Shown piece after piece: positions 26,669 to 37,814 of a stretch of 64,000 nucleotides of DNA (position 1 is the first letter of the stretch; the number at the start of each line of letters is the position of its first letter). The stretch is taken from NCBI RefSeq assembly GCF_001618685.1, contig NZ_CP014342.1, positions 1,612,001-1,676,000 of the forward strand, written 5' to 3'. Both the position numbers and the translations under genes were made by a program. This stretch comes from Geobacillus subterraneus (GTDB taxonomy: Bacteria; Bacillota; Bacilli; Bacillales; Anoxybacillaceae). The notes under the pieces are model-generated. The model was not told the DNA's origin. It worked only from the letters and a program-made list of their open reading frames with translations, and made no database searches.

Positions 26669-27652
26669 TTAGATCATTTTTACCTGCGGTTCTATAATGG
26701 AATAATTTCTTCCGCGCCCTTCAATCTGGTCTTTATATCCTATAAGTGTATTTAGCATTGTATTAGGATAGTTCACTTTTTCTCTCAACTCTTTCAATGA
26801 TTTTGGGGAATCTTCAAGCATTACTTTCTGGATACGTGTCATTTCTTGCACATCGTACGCGGCTTTATAGGTCATAAAAGGCGATACATAATCACTTATG
26901 TTCATGGGAGTAAGCTCTTCGCTTCCTGTCCATTTGTATAGTTTTATTTGTTTCTGGAACTTAGTAAGGTTATCTTGCTCGATCAGAAATCTATATATGA
27001 GATCGCTTTTTATTTTAGAAACATTTGATTGTTCAAGATAATTTTTTTCTAGCAAAAATACAACAATCCCCATAAAAGTATCGACTATTTGCAAAGGAAT
27101 GGATTTAGCTGAATCTTGGGATATTACACTAACCACTCGATAGTTTTTGTTTCTATAGGCAGAATGTGCGTTCATCTGTTCAATAATTTTATGTCCAAGA
27201 AAAATTTGATCATATTCATCGTTCTGATCCACTTTAATTTTAACTTTAATCATCCCATCGTTTTTGCTAAATTCAGATAAATTTCTAGTCACACCATAGA
27301 ACAGCCTTTCTGGTATCTTTATATAAAATAAATTTCTCAACTCAGGAGTAGTCAATCCTATCCTTTGCGCAGCATATAAGGCGTCCTTATTGTTCACGAT
27401 AAGAATGTTTATTTTTACATCCTCATTGATAACTGTATGGAGAGTTTGGAAGTATTTTTTTACATGGTTGTCTTTCGTATACTCACGAAAGTGTAACTCA
27501 CTAAAGGATTTACATTGTTTAAAGATATTCCGAACTTTTCTAACCACTTTTGCCATCGATATATCTGTACTTCCATAAGCACCATAATAAGAATACTCCA
27601 CGTCAAGTTGATCAATTTTATTACTCTCATCAAAATAGATTAAGTAGTACAT
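26669..27652 (-). CDS. DUF3800-family protein
   Basis: 327 residues from the ATG at 27652, which has GAGGTG 9 bp upstream (the longer frame starts inside that site). The N-terminus YYLIYFDESNKID holds the Asp-Glu of DUF3800, and SIPLQIVDTFMGIVVFLL supplies the later Asp of this RNase H-like fold. A C-terminal extension of about 100 residues ends with a winged-helix-like part (LKELREKVNYPNTMLNTLIGYKDQIEGRGRNYSII). DUF3800 proteins are thought to be nucleases or transposase relatives and are frequent in defence islands. No partner gene is adjacent. The paired hairpins at 27753-27851 lie upstream. Confidence 0.75.
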   Translation of the reverse strand: MYYLIYFDESNKIDQLDVEYSYYGAYGSTDISMAKVVRKVRNIFKQCKSFSELHFREYTKDNHVKKYFQTLHTVINEDVKINILIVNNKDALYAAQRIGLTTPELRNLFYIKIPERLFYGVTRNLSEFSKNDGMIKVKIKVDQNDEYDQIFLGHKIIEQMNAHSAYRNKNYRVVSVISQDSAKSIPLQIVDTFMGIVVFLLEKNYLEQSNVSKIKSDLIYRFLIEQDNLTKFQKQIKLYKWTGSEELTPMNISDYVSPFMTYKAAYDVQEMTRIQKVMLEDSPKSLKELREKVNYPNTMLNTLIGYKDQIEGRGRNYSIIEPQVKMI

Positions 27653-27752
27653 AAATTGACACACCTCATTTTTCTTACTCCAATTGATATATTTTTTATC
27701 TAAACTCTATTGACTAAAACAATTTTATGCCTTATATTTAATTTAAAGCAAG

Positions 27753-27851
27753 GTGTTATTTTCCCCGCTACCGTTTAGGCAGGGCTGATAGCACAAAAGT
27801 TCGGTAAGATAGCTTTTCCCCGCTACCGTTTAGGCAGGGCTGAGCTATCTT
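27753..27851. repeat. Two nested stem-loops sharing an identical 30-bp core
   Basis: An identical 30-bp core occurs at 27759-27788 and 27814-27843. Core 1 is enclosed by GTGTTA/TAGCAC, core 2 by AAGATAGC/GCTATCTT. The outer arms differ between the units but are complementary within each unit. On the minus strand the core itself folds (CTGCC-TAAAC-GGTAG). The second unit is followed by TTTTGTTTTTTG on the plus strand and may terminate transcription. Confidence 0.7.
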
Positions 27852-27859
27852 TTTTGTTT

Positions 27860-28185
27860 TTTGATAGCAACCTCATTGTCCATAGGTTACCTAGTCCTGC
27901 TAAAATAGTAAACCTTCACGCCTCCTAACGGACTCATTAAACTTTCGATTGGTTTACTAAAGTCTGCTCTTTCAACGTTGGACCAACTCTGGCATATGCG
28001 GAAAGGAGCGGCCAATAGCCGAATGCTCGACTGATTGGCCCGCCCCATTTCGTTTGTGCGCTCATTTGGCTGCAACGATGGTGGTCCCATTACTTTGTTT
28101 GTTCTTTTTCGACTCGTTTTGGCATATGCTCTTTTTCATACGATCTGTTGCGGAAGGAAGCGCAAGACAGCTTCCTTCTCCTCGA
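27860..28185. other. Non-coding stretch with hairpins
   Basis: No gene recognised. GGCCAAT...ATTGGCC forms a stem at about 28012-28042, and AAGGAAGC/GCTTCCTT at about 28154-28177 is a terminator-like hairpin after the ABC transporter stump. The minus-strand frame at 27887-28090 has no ribosome site. Confidence 0.4.
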
Positions 28186-28440
28186 TTAACCCACTTTGAT
28201 CGCGTTTTTCTCTCCTTGTTGCAGTTGATACATTTGATAATATTTGCCTTTCTTGTTCATCAGTTCGTCATGAGTGCCGCGTTCGACGATCGTGCCGCGG
28301 TCTAGCACAAGAATTTGATCGGCATTTCGAATCGTCGATAAACGGTGAGCGATGATAAACGTGGTGCGCCCTTTTTTGAGCACATCGAGCGCTTGCTGAA
28401 TGACCGCTTCCGTTTCCGTATCGATGTTGGCGGTTATTTG
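28186..28440 (-). pseudogene. ABC exporter ATP-binding domain, C-terminal stub
   Basis: About 83 codons: ANIDTETEAVIQQALDVLKK then GRTTFIIAHRLSTIRNADQILVLD and GTIVERGTHDELMNKKGKYY. This is the D-loop, H-loop (AHRLST) and C-terminus of a multidrug-type ABC exporter. Walker A, the signature and the membrane domain are missing; upstream of the D-loop the sequence changes abruptly near 28440. The break removed more than 80 percent of the gene. Confidence 0.85.
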
Positions 28441-28486
28441 TAGATTGCAAGCATACTCCCCCATCTACGCTGACGCTTCGCGTTGT

Positions 28487-29059
28487 TTATGATAACCGCT
28501 GAAACACATCATGGAGGCAAACCTTTAAATCTGGATACAGAAAAGAAACGAGTACATCTTGTTCTCCAAATACTTCCCTTTTTTCATATGCTCCGTTATG
28601 CCATCCGTACACCTCCACGGTTCGATGCAGCGGATCAACCATCCAGTACTCTTTTACTTCAAACCGTTGATACAATTTGTATTTTTCATTTCGGTCTTTT
28701 AACGCCGTACTCGGAGACAACACTTCTACGATTAAATCAGGGGCTCCCACGCATCCCTTTTCTGTTATTTTCTCTCGGTTACAAATAACAGAAATATCGG
28801 GCTGCACCACATTTTTCGCGGATTTGTCATCAAGGCTTGAAGCGAATATGACATCAAATGGGGCCATGACCACTACACATCGTTGTTGTTGAAAATCATC
28901 CCGCAATGCCGCATACAACTCACCAACCATATACTGGTGAGCAAACGAAGGAGAAGGAGCCATGCTATATGGCACGCCATCAATCAATTCCCATTGTCCG
29001 TCCCATTTGAGATAATCTTCATATGTATAGTTGTGATTTGAAAACTCCGGAGTCGTCAT
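28487..29059 (-). CDS. Uma2-family (DUF820) nuclease-fold protein
   Basis: 190 residues. It has the usual opening (YTYEDYLKWDGQWELIDGVPYSMAPSPS) and the PD-(D/E)xK-like core QPDISVICN...APDLIVEVLSPSTALKDRNEKYKLYQ, ending in EYWMVDP and a short beta segment. Length and order match Uma2 proteins, which are abundant in cyanobacteria and thermophiles and have no firmly known role. Single gene; the minus-strand ABC stump follows downstream. Confidence 0.85.
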   Translation of the reverse strand: MTTPEFSNHNYTYEDYLKWDGQWELIDGVPYSMAPSPSFAHQYMVGELYAALRDDFQQQRCVVVMAPFDVIFASSLDDKSAKNVVQPDISVICNREKITEKGCVGAPDLIVEVLSPSTALKDRNEKYKLYQRFEVKEYWMVDPLHRTVEVYGWHNGAYEKREVFGEQDVLVSFLYPDLKVCLHDVFQRLS

Positions 29060-29305
29060 CGCGCCTTCACTCCATTTCGTTTTTTGTTTCCATTATATCA
29101 TTGCTATTCTTTTCGTTGGCCATGGATGGAAGCCGTGTTAGCGACAAAAACGGATATTGAATCATCCGTCTCCCCCCTCTTGTTTAGGATGTCATCGAAT
29201 TCAAAAGTTCTATCTATCATCGTTGCCATACTCTTCAAATTATTTTATCATATTAACCGTCTAACTAAGTCTCCATTATTTCTTTGATCACGAAAGGGGA
29301 AAACG

Positions 29306-31345
29306 ATGGGTTCATTTGTACAACAGCCAACCGGCATCTTTCCGTCTGTCTGTTCTCTCGATTGTCCTGATCAATGCGGGTTGCTCGTGCATAAGAAAGA
29401 TGGGAAAATCGTGAAAATTCAAGGCGACCCGGATCATCCTGTGACAAAAGGCCATATATGCAATAAAGTGCGGAATATAACCGAACGAATTTACGACCTG
29501 AAGCGCTTGAAATACCCGATGAAACGTGTGGGTGCTAAAGGGGAAGGGAAATTTACGCGGATCAGCTGGGACGAAGCGCTCGAGACCATTGCGGCCAAAT
29601 GGAAAGAATTGATTGAAACATACGGACCTGAAAGCATCCTTCCTTATAGCTTTTATGGCAACATGGGAAGACTCAGCGCCGAAGGCATGGACCGGCGTTT
29701 TTTCCATCGGCTAGGCGCATCCTTGCTTGATCGGACCATTTGTTCGTCCGCTGGATCTCAAGGGCTTCAATATACGATGGGAGGCGGCTTTGGAATCGAT
29801 CCGGAAGAAACGATTCATGCCAAACTCGTCATCTTCTGGGGAATTAATGCGGTCAGTACGAACATGCATCAAGTCATCCTAGCCCAAAAAGCCCGAAAAA
29901 ACGGGGCGAAGATTGTGGTAATTGATGTTCATAAAAACCAAACCGGGCAGCTTGCTGACTGGTTCATTCCGATCCTGCCGGGCACCGATGCCGCTCTTGC
30001 TTTAGGCATGATGCATATTTTATTTGCAGAAAACATGGTAGACGATGATTTTTTGAGAAAATATACGGTTGGATATGAGGAGCTGTGCGAACATGTGGTT
30101 CAGTACGATCCTATTATGGTTTCCAAAATAACAGGTGTTCCCGTTGAAGATATTTATAAGCTTGCCAGATGGTATGGGCAAACCACCCCTTCCTTCATTC
30201 GAATCGGCAACGGTTTGCAGCATCACGACAACGGAGGAATGTGCATCCGAACGATCGCCTGTCTCCCTGCCCTGACCGGACAATGGTTGGTCAAAGGCGG
30301 CGGCGCCATCAAATCCAATAGCGGCTACCTAGCTCTTAATCAAATGAGCTTGCAGCGCCCGGATCTATTGCAAAACAAACATACACGAATCATCAACATG
30401 AATCGGCTCGGTGAGGCATTGTTGGAATTGGATCCGCCGATTCGTTCGTTATTCGTGTACGGCACCAATCCGGCCGTCGTTGCTCCAAACAGCAACAAAG
30501 TACGACAAGGATTGGCGAGAGAGGATCTCTTTGTCATCGTGCATGATTTGTTTATGACAGAAACCGCCAAATACGCCGATATTGTGCTTCCGGCCACTTC
30601 TTCATTTGAAAATACAGATTTGTATACATCCTATTGGCACCACTATGTTCAAATTCAACAACCAGTGATTGAACGATACGGAGAGTCTAAATCGAATGTT
30701 GAAGTGTTCCAATTGTTGGCGAAACGAATGGGGTTTGAGGATCCGTGTTTATACGAGACAGAAGAAGAAATGATTTCGCAAGCCTTGGATCACCCAACCA
30801 ACCCTTTCTTGGAAGGAATCCGTTATGAAACATTGGTAGAAAAACAGTATATCAAAGCAAAGGTCAAACGGTTGCTGCCGGGAACCTTACCAACGCCGAG
30901 CGGAAAAATGGAGCTGTATTCGAAGAAAATGGAACAAGATGGCTATCCTCCGTTGCCAACGTATACGCCGATTGTTGACGATGGGGATTTTCCGTTTTTC
31001 TTTGTGCCCGGTCCTAATCACAACTTTTTAAACACCACGTTCTCCAATAATGAAAAGCACATTTCGTTGGAAAAAGAACAGCGTTTGTATATGAATGTGA
31101 AAGATGCCCTGGCGAAAGGAATTAAAGATGGGGATCGAGTCCGAGTATGGAACGATCGCGGAGAATGCGTGTTGAAAGCGTCCGTTGGAGAACATGTCCT
31201 CCCTGGTGTCGTCGTCACGCAAGGGTTATGGGCCGATTCTCCGGGCACAAACCATTTGGTCAACTCCCTTACTCCCGATCGGATCGCCGACATGGGCGGC
31301 GGCGCGACCTTTTTCTCCGGCCGCGTCGATGTGGAAAAATGCTAG
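29306..31345 (+). CDS. Molybdopterin oxidoreductase (formate dehydrogenase-like, YoaE type)
   Basis: 679 residues; ATG after GAAAGGGGAAAA. The N-terminus binds a 4Fe-4S cluster (VCSLDCPDQCGLLV, with a fourth Cys in HICNK). The molybdopterin domains follow (RISWDEALETIAAKW; SSAGSQGLQYTMGGGFG; VIFWGINAVSTNMHQ; LPGTDAALALGMMHIL). The C-terminal dinucleotide-binding domain has FVPGPNHNFLNTTFSNN and DRVRVWNDRGE. Length fits the soluble bacillus YoaE group, which lacks dedicated membrane or electron-transfer subunits next door. The substrate is not evident; I see no diagnostic selenocysteine. No Tat signal, so cytoplasmic. It ends at a terminator (31358-31404). Confidence 0.88.
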   Translation: MGSFVQQPTGIFPSVCSLDCPDQCGLLVHKKDGKIVKIQGDPDHPVTKGHICNKVRNITERIYDLKRLKYPMKRVGAKGEGKFTRISWDEALETIAAKWKELIETYGPESILPYSFYGNMGRLSAEGMDRRFFHRLGASLLDRTICSSAGSQGLQYTMGGGFGIDPEETIHAKLVIFWGINAVSTNMHQVILAQKARKNGAKIVVIDVHKNQTGQLADWFIPILPGTDAALALGMMHILFAENMVDDDFLRKYTVGYEELCEHVVQYDPIMVSKITGVPVEDIYKLARWYGQTTPSFIRIGNGLQHHDNGGMCIRTIACLPALTGQWLVKGGGAIKSNSGYLALNQMSLQRPDLLQNKHTRIINMNRLGEALLELDPPIRSLFVYGTNPAVVAPNSNKVRQGLAREDLFVIVHDLFMTETAKYADIVLPATSSFENTDLYTSYWHHYVQIQQPVIERYGESKSNVEVFQLLAKRMGFEDPCLYETEEEMISQALDHPTNPFLEGIRYETLVEKQYIKAKVKRLLPGTLPTPSGKMELYSKKMEQDGYPPLPTYTPIVDDGDFPFFFVPGPNHNFLNTTFSNNEKHISLEKEQRLYMNVKDALAKGIKDGDRVRVWNDRGECVLKASVGEHVLPGVVVTQGLWADSPGTNHLVNSLTPDRIADMGGGATFFSGRVDVEKC

Positions 31346-31357
31346 GATGAATGGCTC

Positions 31358-31404
31358 GAGGGGCTGGCTGGAAATCAATATGTAGGCCAGGTGCCCCTCT
31401 TTTT
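31358..31404 (+). terminator. Rho-independent terminator
   Basis: GAGGGGCTGGC pairs with GCCAG...CCCCTC and is followed by TTTTT, 12 bp after the oxidoreductase stop. Confidence 0.8.
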
Positions 31405-31692
31405 ACTGTTTGCTGAAAACAGAAAACACTATCGTTATCGTTCCGTCTCCGCGAGCTGGCTTTATCCTCTCTCCAATCTCATCGCGAACATATGCGGTAA
31501 ATTTAGCAGTTCTTCTTTCGTTGGCTTAAGTTGGAAAACGAGCAACTCACTTGGCCGTGCCGCCTCCCTTGTCTAAAGCATTCTTTACCTCGCTTGATCG
31601 GTTGGAAGAGCGATTGCTTCGGTCCATCCAGCCGAAGCAAAGCTCTCTGTCGGCGGGCAGGGAAAAGTGGCCGTCAAACAGCTGATCGGTTC
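31405..31692. other. Short gap with possible minus-strand relic
   Basis: The minus strand around 31460-31540 reads FQLKPTKEELLNLPHMFAMRLERG before a stop, protein-like but without a start or ribosome site. Nothing else is supported. Confidence 0.3.
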
Positions 31693-32118
31693 TTATATGT
31701 AATTCAATATCTCACGCGGCGCAAACTCATCGATGCTCTGCAATTCTTCCTTGCTCCACCATTTTACCTGTTGCCATGCATCCTTTTCGTCTTTCGTCAT
31801 ATTTTCGAACGATAATCTCGTATCGGATGGAATCATGATTTTGTAATAAATCTCTCGACTAACAAAAGGACCTTGTTTCCCATCGATCCATACATCGAGT
31901 TGGAATAGGGGTTCGCCGACAAGGTCGACAACAATGCCTAGCTCTTCATATAACTCTCTTTTTAACGCTTCCGCCGGGGTCTCATTTTCTTCAATTCCTC
32001 CCCCTGGAGTCACCCATAACACCTTGTTTCCTACCACATCGCGAAATTCAAATCGCTGAAGAAGAATTTCATTCCGTTCATTGATGATCACGGCTCTAGA
32101 ACATTGGCGTATCTTCAT
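31693..32118 (-). CDS. Nudix hydrolase
   Basis: 141 residues. The Nudix box is complete: GGGIEENETPAEALKRELYE then ELGI, fitting G-x5-E-x7-RE-U-xEE-x-GU. The N-terminus (SRAVIINERNEILLQRFEF) and the C-terminal WWSKEELQSID are typical of small housekeeping Nudix enzymes that hydrolyse nucleoside diphosphate derivatives. The exact substrate cannot be told. Single gene between two terminators. Confidence 0.9.
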   Translation of the reverse strand: MKIRQCSRAVIINERNEILLQRFEFRDVVGNKVLWVTPGGGIEENETPAEALKRELYEELGIVVDLVGEPLFQLDVWIDGKQGPFVSREIYYKIMIPSDTRLSFENMTKDEKDAWQQVKWWSKEELQSIDEFAPREILNYI

Positions 32119-32261
32119 AAAAGGCTGCCCCCTATATCGATGATCGTTTTGATCGACTCATTCGTATTATCATATTTCACCATCTTTCCTCTATCCCTTC
32201 CCCCTTCGATTTTTCCGGTGGGGAGAGCGACGCTGCCGATCGAGCGGTTTTGTATGCCGCA

Positions 32262-32301
32262 AAAACAAGGCAGAGGGAATCCTCTCCCCCTGCCTTGTTT
32301 T
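32262..32301. terminator. Bidirectional terminator of katG
   Basis: AAAACAAGGCAG and CTGCCTTGTTTT form the stem with a GGG/CCC inner part. T-runs occur on both sides, so it can stop transcripts of katG (minus) and from the left. Confidence 0.8.
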
Positions 32302-32303
32302 CA

Positions 32304-34541
<2,238 letters not shown>

Positions 34542-34614
34542 CTAAAAATGGGAATGCCATCATTACCATTTCTAACTGTTTTGTTACCAGTCAAAAATGA
34601 TAACGATTCGTACA

Positions 34615-34629
34615 TTAGAATTATACTAA
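34615..34629 (-). promoter_or_regulatory. PerR-box-like operator upstream of katG
   Basis: TTAGAATTATACTAA matches the bacillus PerR box (TTATAAT-N-ATTATAA) at 11 of 14 defined positions. It lies about 100 bp upstream of the katG start. TGATAACGATT nearby (34598-34608) is a weaker Fur-type site. Confidence 0.6.
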
Positions 34630-34816
34630 ATTTATATTTAATAGTAAATAATAAAAGATGCCTTTTATTATTTTTATCTTAATTAGGCGAGAAGACTCCC
34701 ACTTCAACGAAGCGAAGCGGAGTAAGTGGGAGATGAATCGCCTTAACTATATTTTGCTGAAAATAGGATAGATTCAGTAAAATATAGTACCATATAGTTA
34801 GATGGGAGGTGAAAAC

Positions 34817-36064
34817 ATGTATTTTTGTATCAAACAACAGCTAAATGGTTTGACCAAAGAAGAATACTTGACTCTTCGAGAACTGTGCCATATTGCCAAG
34901 AACATGTACAACGTCGGATTGTACAATGTCAGACAATACTATTTTGAACACAAGGAATTTCTTAATTATGAGAAAAACTATCATCTTGCAAAAACTAACG
35001 AAAACTATAAGCTGTTAAACAGCAACATGGCACAGCAAATTTTAAAAAAGGTCAATGAAGCCTTTAAATCTTTCTTTGGTTTGATCAGTCTTGCCAAACA
35101 AGGAAAATATGACTACAAGGCTATCAGTATTCCAAAATATCTTAAAAAAGATGGCTTTCATTCACTGATCATTGGCCAGATTCGTATAGACGGCAACAAA
35201 TTCACGATACCGTATTCTCGCCTATTTAAAAAGACTCACAAGCCTATCACGATAACGATTCCGCCTGTGTTGCTGGACAAAAAGATTAAGCAGATTGAAA
35301 TCATTCCTAAGCATCATGCCAGGTTCTTTGAGATTCAGTACAAATATGAAATGCCTGAAGATCAAAGAGAATTAAATGACCAAAAAGCACTGGCAATTGA
35401 TTTAGGATTAAACAATCTTGCCACTTGTGTCACATCAGACGGCAGATCATTCATCATTGATGGGCGGAGATTAAAAAGTATAAATCAATGGTTTAACAAA
35501 GAAAATGCCAGACTTCAAAGCATGAAAGATAAGCAAAAAATCAAAGGCACGACTCGTAAACAGGCGTTGCTTGCTATGAATCGCAATAATAAAGTGAATG
35601 ATTATATCAACAAGACTTGCCGTTACATCATTAACTACTGTATTGAAAATCAAATTGGCAAACTTGTCATTGGCTATGCGGAAACATGGCAACGCAATAT
35701 TAATCTAGGAAAAAAGACAAATCAAAACTTTGTCAATATTCCTCTCGGTAACATAAAAGAAAAATTAGAATATCTTTGTGAATTTTACGGCATTGAATTC
35801 TTGAAACAGGAAGAATCATATACGTCTCAAGCCAGCTTTTTTGACGGCGATGAGATTCCTGAATATAATGCCGACAATCCAAAAGAATATAAGTTCAGCG
35901 GCAAACGTATTAAGCGCGGCTTGTATCGAACAAAGTCTGGCAAACTAATTAATGCTGATGTCAATGGCGCATTAAACATCTTAAAGAAAAGTAAAGCTGT
36001 AGACCTGAGTGTCTTATGCTCTAGCGGCGAAGTGGACACGCCTCAAAGAATAAGGATTGCTTGA
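34817..36064 (+). CDS. tnpB: TnpB RNA-guided nuclease
   Basis: 415 residues; ATG 6 bp after GGGAGGTG. It has a helical N-terminal wedge/REC part, then the RuvC core: [11 protein letters not shown] (first Asp), [42 protein letters not shown] and [12 protein letters not shown] (last Asp). The usual CxxC zinc finger between the last two motifs is absent, and the second acidic residue seems to be the Glu of EESYTSQ. TnpB uses the omega RNA made from the element's right end to cut DNA next to a short motif and so keeps the element in place; this is family knowledge. Full length without frameshift. Confidence 0.9.
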   Translation: MYFCIKQQLNGLTKEEYLTLRELCHIAKNMYNVGLYNVRQYYFEHKEFLNYEKNYHLAKTNENYKLLNSNMAQQILKKVNEAFKSFFGLISLAKQGKYDYKAISIPKYLKKDGFHSLIIGQIRIDGNKFTIPYSRLFKKTHKPITITIPPVLLDKKIKQIEIIPKHHARFFEIQYKYEMPEDQRELNDQKALAIDLGLNNLATCVTSDGRSFIIDGRRLKSINQWFNKENARLQSMKDKQKIKGTTRKQALLAMNRNNKVNDYINKTCRYIINYCIENQIGKLVIGYAETWQRNINLGKKTNQNFVNIPLGNIKEKLEYLCEFYGIEFLKQEESYTSQASFFDGDEIPEYNADNPKEYKFSGKRIKRGLYRTKSGKLINADVNGALNILKKSKAVDLSVLCSSGEVDTPQRIRIA

Positions 36065-36132
36065 AGCAGTCAAACTTCTTTGGAAGCCCCCACTTCAAAT
36101 TTTCGCTAGAAAATTAAGTGGGGGTAGTTCAC
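36000..36132 (+). ncRNA. Omega RNA 3' region of the tnpB element
   Basis: It overlaps the last codons of tnpB and runs to the right end. It contains the TGAAG...CTTC pairing and the terminal stem CCCCCACTT/AAGTGGGGG. The guide would be the bases directly after 36132, beginning TTGTGTTGCTATACC. The 5' limit is a guess. Confidence 0.6.
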
Positions 36133-36737
36133 TTGTGTTGCTATACCAGTCCAAGGTGTGTCACTATTAATTTATGTTTCAATTGATGTAGAATTCAGTT
36201 TTTTTAATATAAAAGATGATTGCCTGCTTCATAAAAACGTAATGGCCTAGGAGTCCGGTGATTTAATGAAGCATATAGCTTCACAGCATCGTTTCTCAAA
36301 TAGAAAAACCTTGTAGCATCGGTACTGCTTTTCACACATTCCCTCATCGATCAGGTGAAACACAACGATCGACCCTAGCTGACGTCAGATCACATGAAAT
36401 GAGAAGATGATGCCGCAAAGCTTCCCAATTTGAGAAACATGGCAGTGCAGCGACCCTGCTCCCTTCATCACCGTCCTTCTAGAATGAGATACACAAAATA
36501 AACAAAAGGGAGCAAGCCGGAAACTGCCTTTAGGCGATGAGCCTTGAGCAACTGGCTTCTCCCTCTCTCTGATGCATAAACGGATCATATGCCTTTTCTC
36601 CGCCTATCTCACTGAAAGGCGGGAGCTTCTCAGAGCATCTCGTCTCCGTGGAAAAATGAGCTGAGTGATCTTGTTCATTTGATATTTTTATCGTTTAAAA
36701 ATGGAGAGAACTTCTTTCAAAGTCAAGAAGCTCATTT
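36133..36737. other. 600-bp stretch without a gene, one strong hairpin
   Basis: At 36508-36563 GGGAG-AAGCC pairs with GGCTT-CTCCC around an inner stem (GCCTTTAGGC). On the minus strand CTCCC is followed by TTTTGTTT, so it can terminate minus-strand transcripts. The minus-strand frame at 36385-36588 is read through this structure and is not credible as protein. I see no known riboswitch class. Confidence 0.4.
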
Positions 36738-36870
36738 TTACTTCACAGCCTGTTCGGCCTCTTGGCTGTAAAATTGATAGCGATTGAGTTTAGCTTTTGC
36801 CTAATAGAGGGCTTGGTCAGCATGGAGGATTAATTCTTTTGCCATGCTTCCATGCCACGGATAAAATGCC
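36738..36870 (-). pseudogene. GGDEF diguanylate cyclase, C-terminal relic
   Basis: The minus strand reads ELILHADQALY, a stop in place of a codon, then AKAKLNRYQFYSQEAEQAVK and a stop. This is the last helix of a GGDEF domain (ADQALYxAKxxGKNRYxFY). The nonsense codon and missing active loop mark it as dead. It lies at the 3' end of the c-di-GMP-related cluster and may be the lost cyclase of that set. Confidence 0.65.
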
Positions 36871-36997
36871 CTATAATAACCCGTAGTACTGTTCGATTAG
36901 TATCCTCTCCACCTGTTCCATACAATCCTCCATTGAAAGAATAAGACGATTCAAAGAGATGTTTACAACGTTTAACACTTTCCTCTAAAAAGCCTAT

Positions 36998-37732
36998 CTA
37001 AAGATGTATAGTCGACATTTTCTGTTGTACTTCGTGAAATTTCAATTTCGAAATATAAGCCACTTTTTCACAGCCGAAAAAATGGGCAGCATACGTTTCA
37101 CCAATTTGCACAATTTTCACTACCTTTTTCAAATTGATGATATACGAACGATGGGTTTTCAAAAAACAATCCGTGAGCCTCTTTTCTATATCGTTTAGAG
37201 GGGTTGTCGTCTCGTATTGCTCATCAGCCGTATGAATGATCGTTTTCCTATTTTCTTTCTCCACGAACAAAACATCTTCCAGAGGCAGCCAAACGATTGA
37301 ATGTTTCGAACGGATCTCTAGTCTTTTGTCCGACTTCATTGACACAACGGGATGTCGGGCGATTTCGATGAACTTACGCGCTTTTTCGAGTGCTTGAAAG
37401 AGACGTGTGCGCTCGATCGGTTTCACGATATAATCGGCCGCGGATAGTTCAAACGCTTTGACCGCAAATTCGTCATACCCAGTAGTAAAAATCACTTGAA
37501 CATCCGGCAAAGATTGTCTGCATAGTTTAACAGCTTCTATGCCATCAAGTCCAGGCATGCCGATATCAACAAGTACAATATCTGGCTGCTTCTCAAACAC
37601 AAGCTGTAGCAGCTCCTCTCCGGTAGCCGCCTCCGCTACAACATCATAGTTTGGAAACAAACGGATAAAATTCCGCAAAATCGCCCTTGAAACCGCATCG
37701 TCATCAGCGATCAAGACCTTTAAATCATTCAT
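36998..37732 (-). CDS. LytTR-family response regulator
   Basis: 244 residues. The receiver domain (about 4-120) has the acidic pair IADDD, the phospho-acceptor VLVDIGMPGLDG and the Lys in IVKPIE. The LytTR DNA-binding domain follows (SKHSIVWLPLEDVLFVEKENRKTIIHT...CFLKTHRSYIINLKKV). Such regulators bind paired direct repeats and often control surface or stress genes. It is the last of four minus-strand signalling genes. The MHYT hybrid kinase upstream is a possible but unproven partner, since no dedicated LytS-type kinase is adjacent. Confidence 0.92.
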   Translation of the reverse strand: MNDLKVLIADDDAVSRAILRNFIRLFPNYDVVAEAATGEELLQLVFEKQPDIVLVDIGMPGLDGIEAVKLCRQSLPDVQVIFTTGYDEFAVKAFELSAADYIVKPIERTRLFQALEKARKFIEIARHPVVSMKSDKRLEIRSKHSIVWLPLEDVLFVEKENRKTIIHTADEQYETTTPLNDIEKRLTDCFLKTHRSYIINLKKVVKIVQIGETYAAHFFGCEKVAYISKLKFHEVQQKMSTIHL

Positions 37733-37814
37733 TGAATCCTCTCCTTCTCCCCCTCCCCCTCCCTTATTCTAAACAATCCCCGCTAAACTTTCTTGTATTT
37801 GAAAAACAAGGAAC

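Larger units (their letters stand above)
34678..36132 (+). mobile_element. IS1341-type (IS605 family) element carrying only tnpB
   Basis: The left end forms a two-tier hairpin: AGGCGA (34685) with TCGCCT (34743) outside, ACTCCCACTT with AAGTGGGAG inside. The right end has CCCCCACTT/AAGTGGGGG and finishes GTAGTTCAC at 36132. There is no tnpA and no target duplication, as expected. The left flank reads TTTAT, a plausible target motif, so the left limit (34678) is an estimate. Confidence 0.75.

Noticed and set aside
27753-27851. Two-repeat CRISPR array
   Set aside because: Only two copies, a 25-bp interval that is itself the arms of the hairpins, no cas genes in the window, and no third repeat.
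27753-27851. c-di-GMP riboswitch
   Set aside because: GCCTAAAC and GGTAGCGGGG recall parts of the GEMM consensus, but the GCAAA and receptor parts are absent and two units are too short.
36438-36563. SAM or c-di-GMP riboswitch on the minus strand
   Set aside because: AGAGAGGGAGAAGCC faintly recalls an S-box start, but the conserved core does not follow and no gene lies downstream.
36385-36588. Minus-strand protein of 67 residues
   Set aside because: No ribosome site, cysteine- and serine-rich random composition, and the frame runs straight through a strong hairpin.
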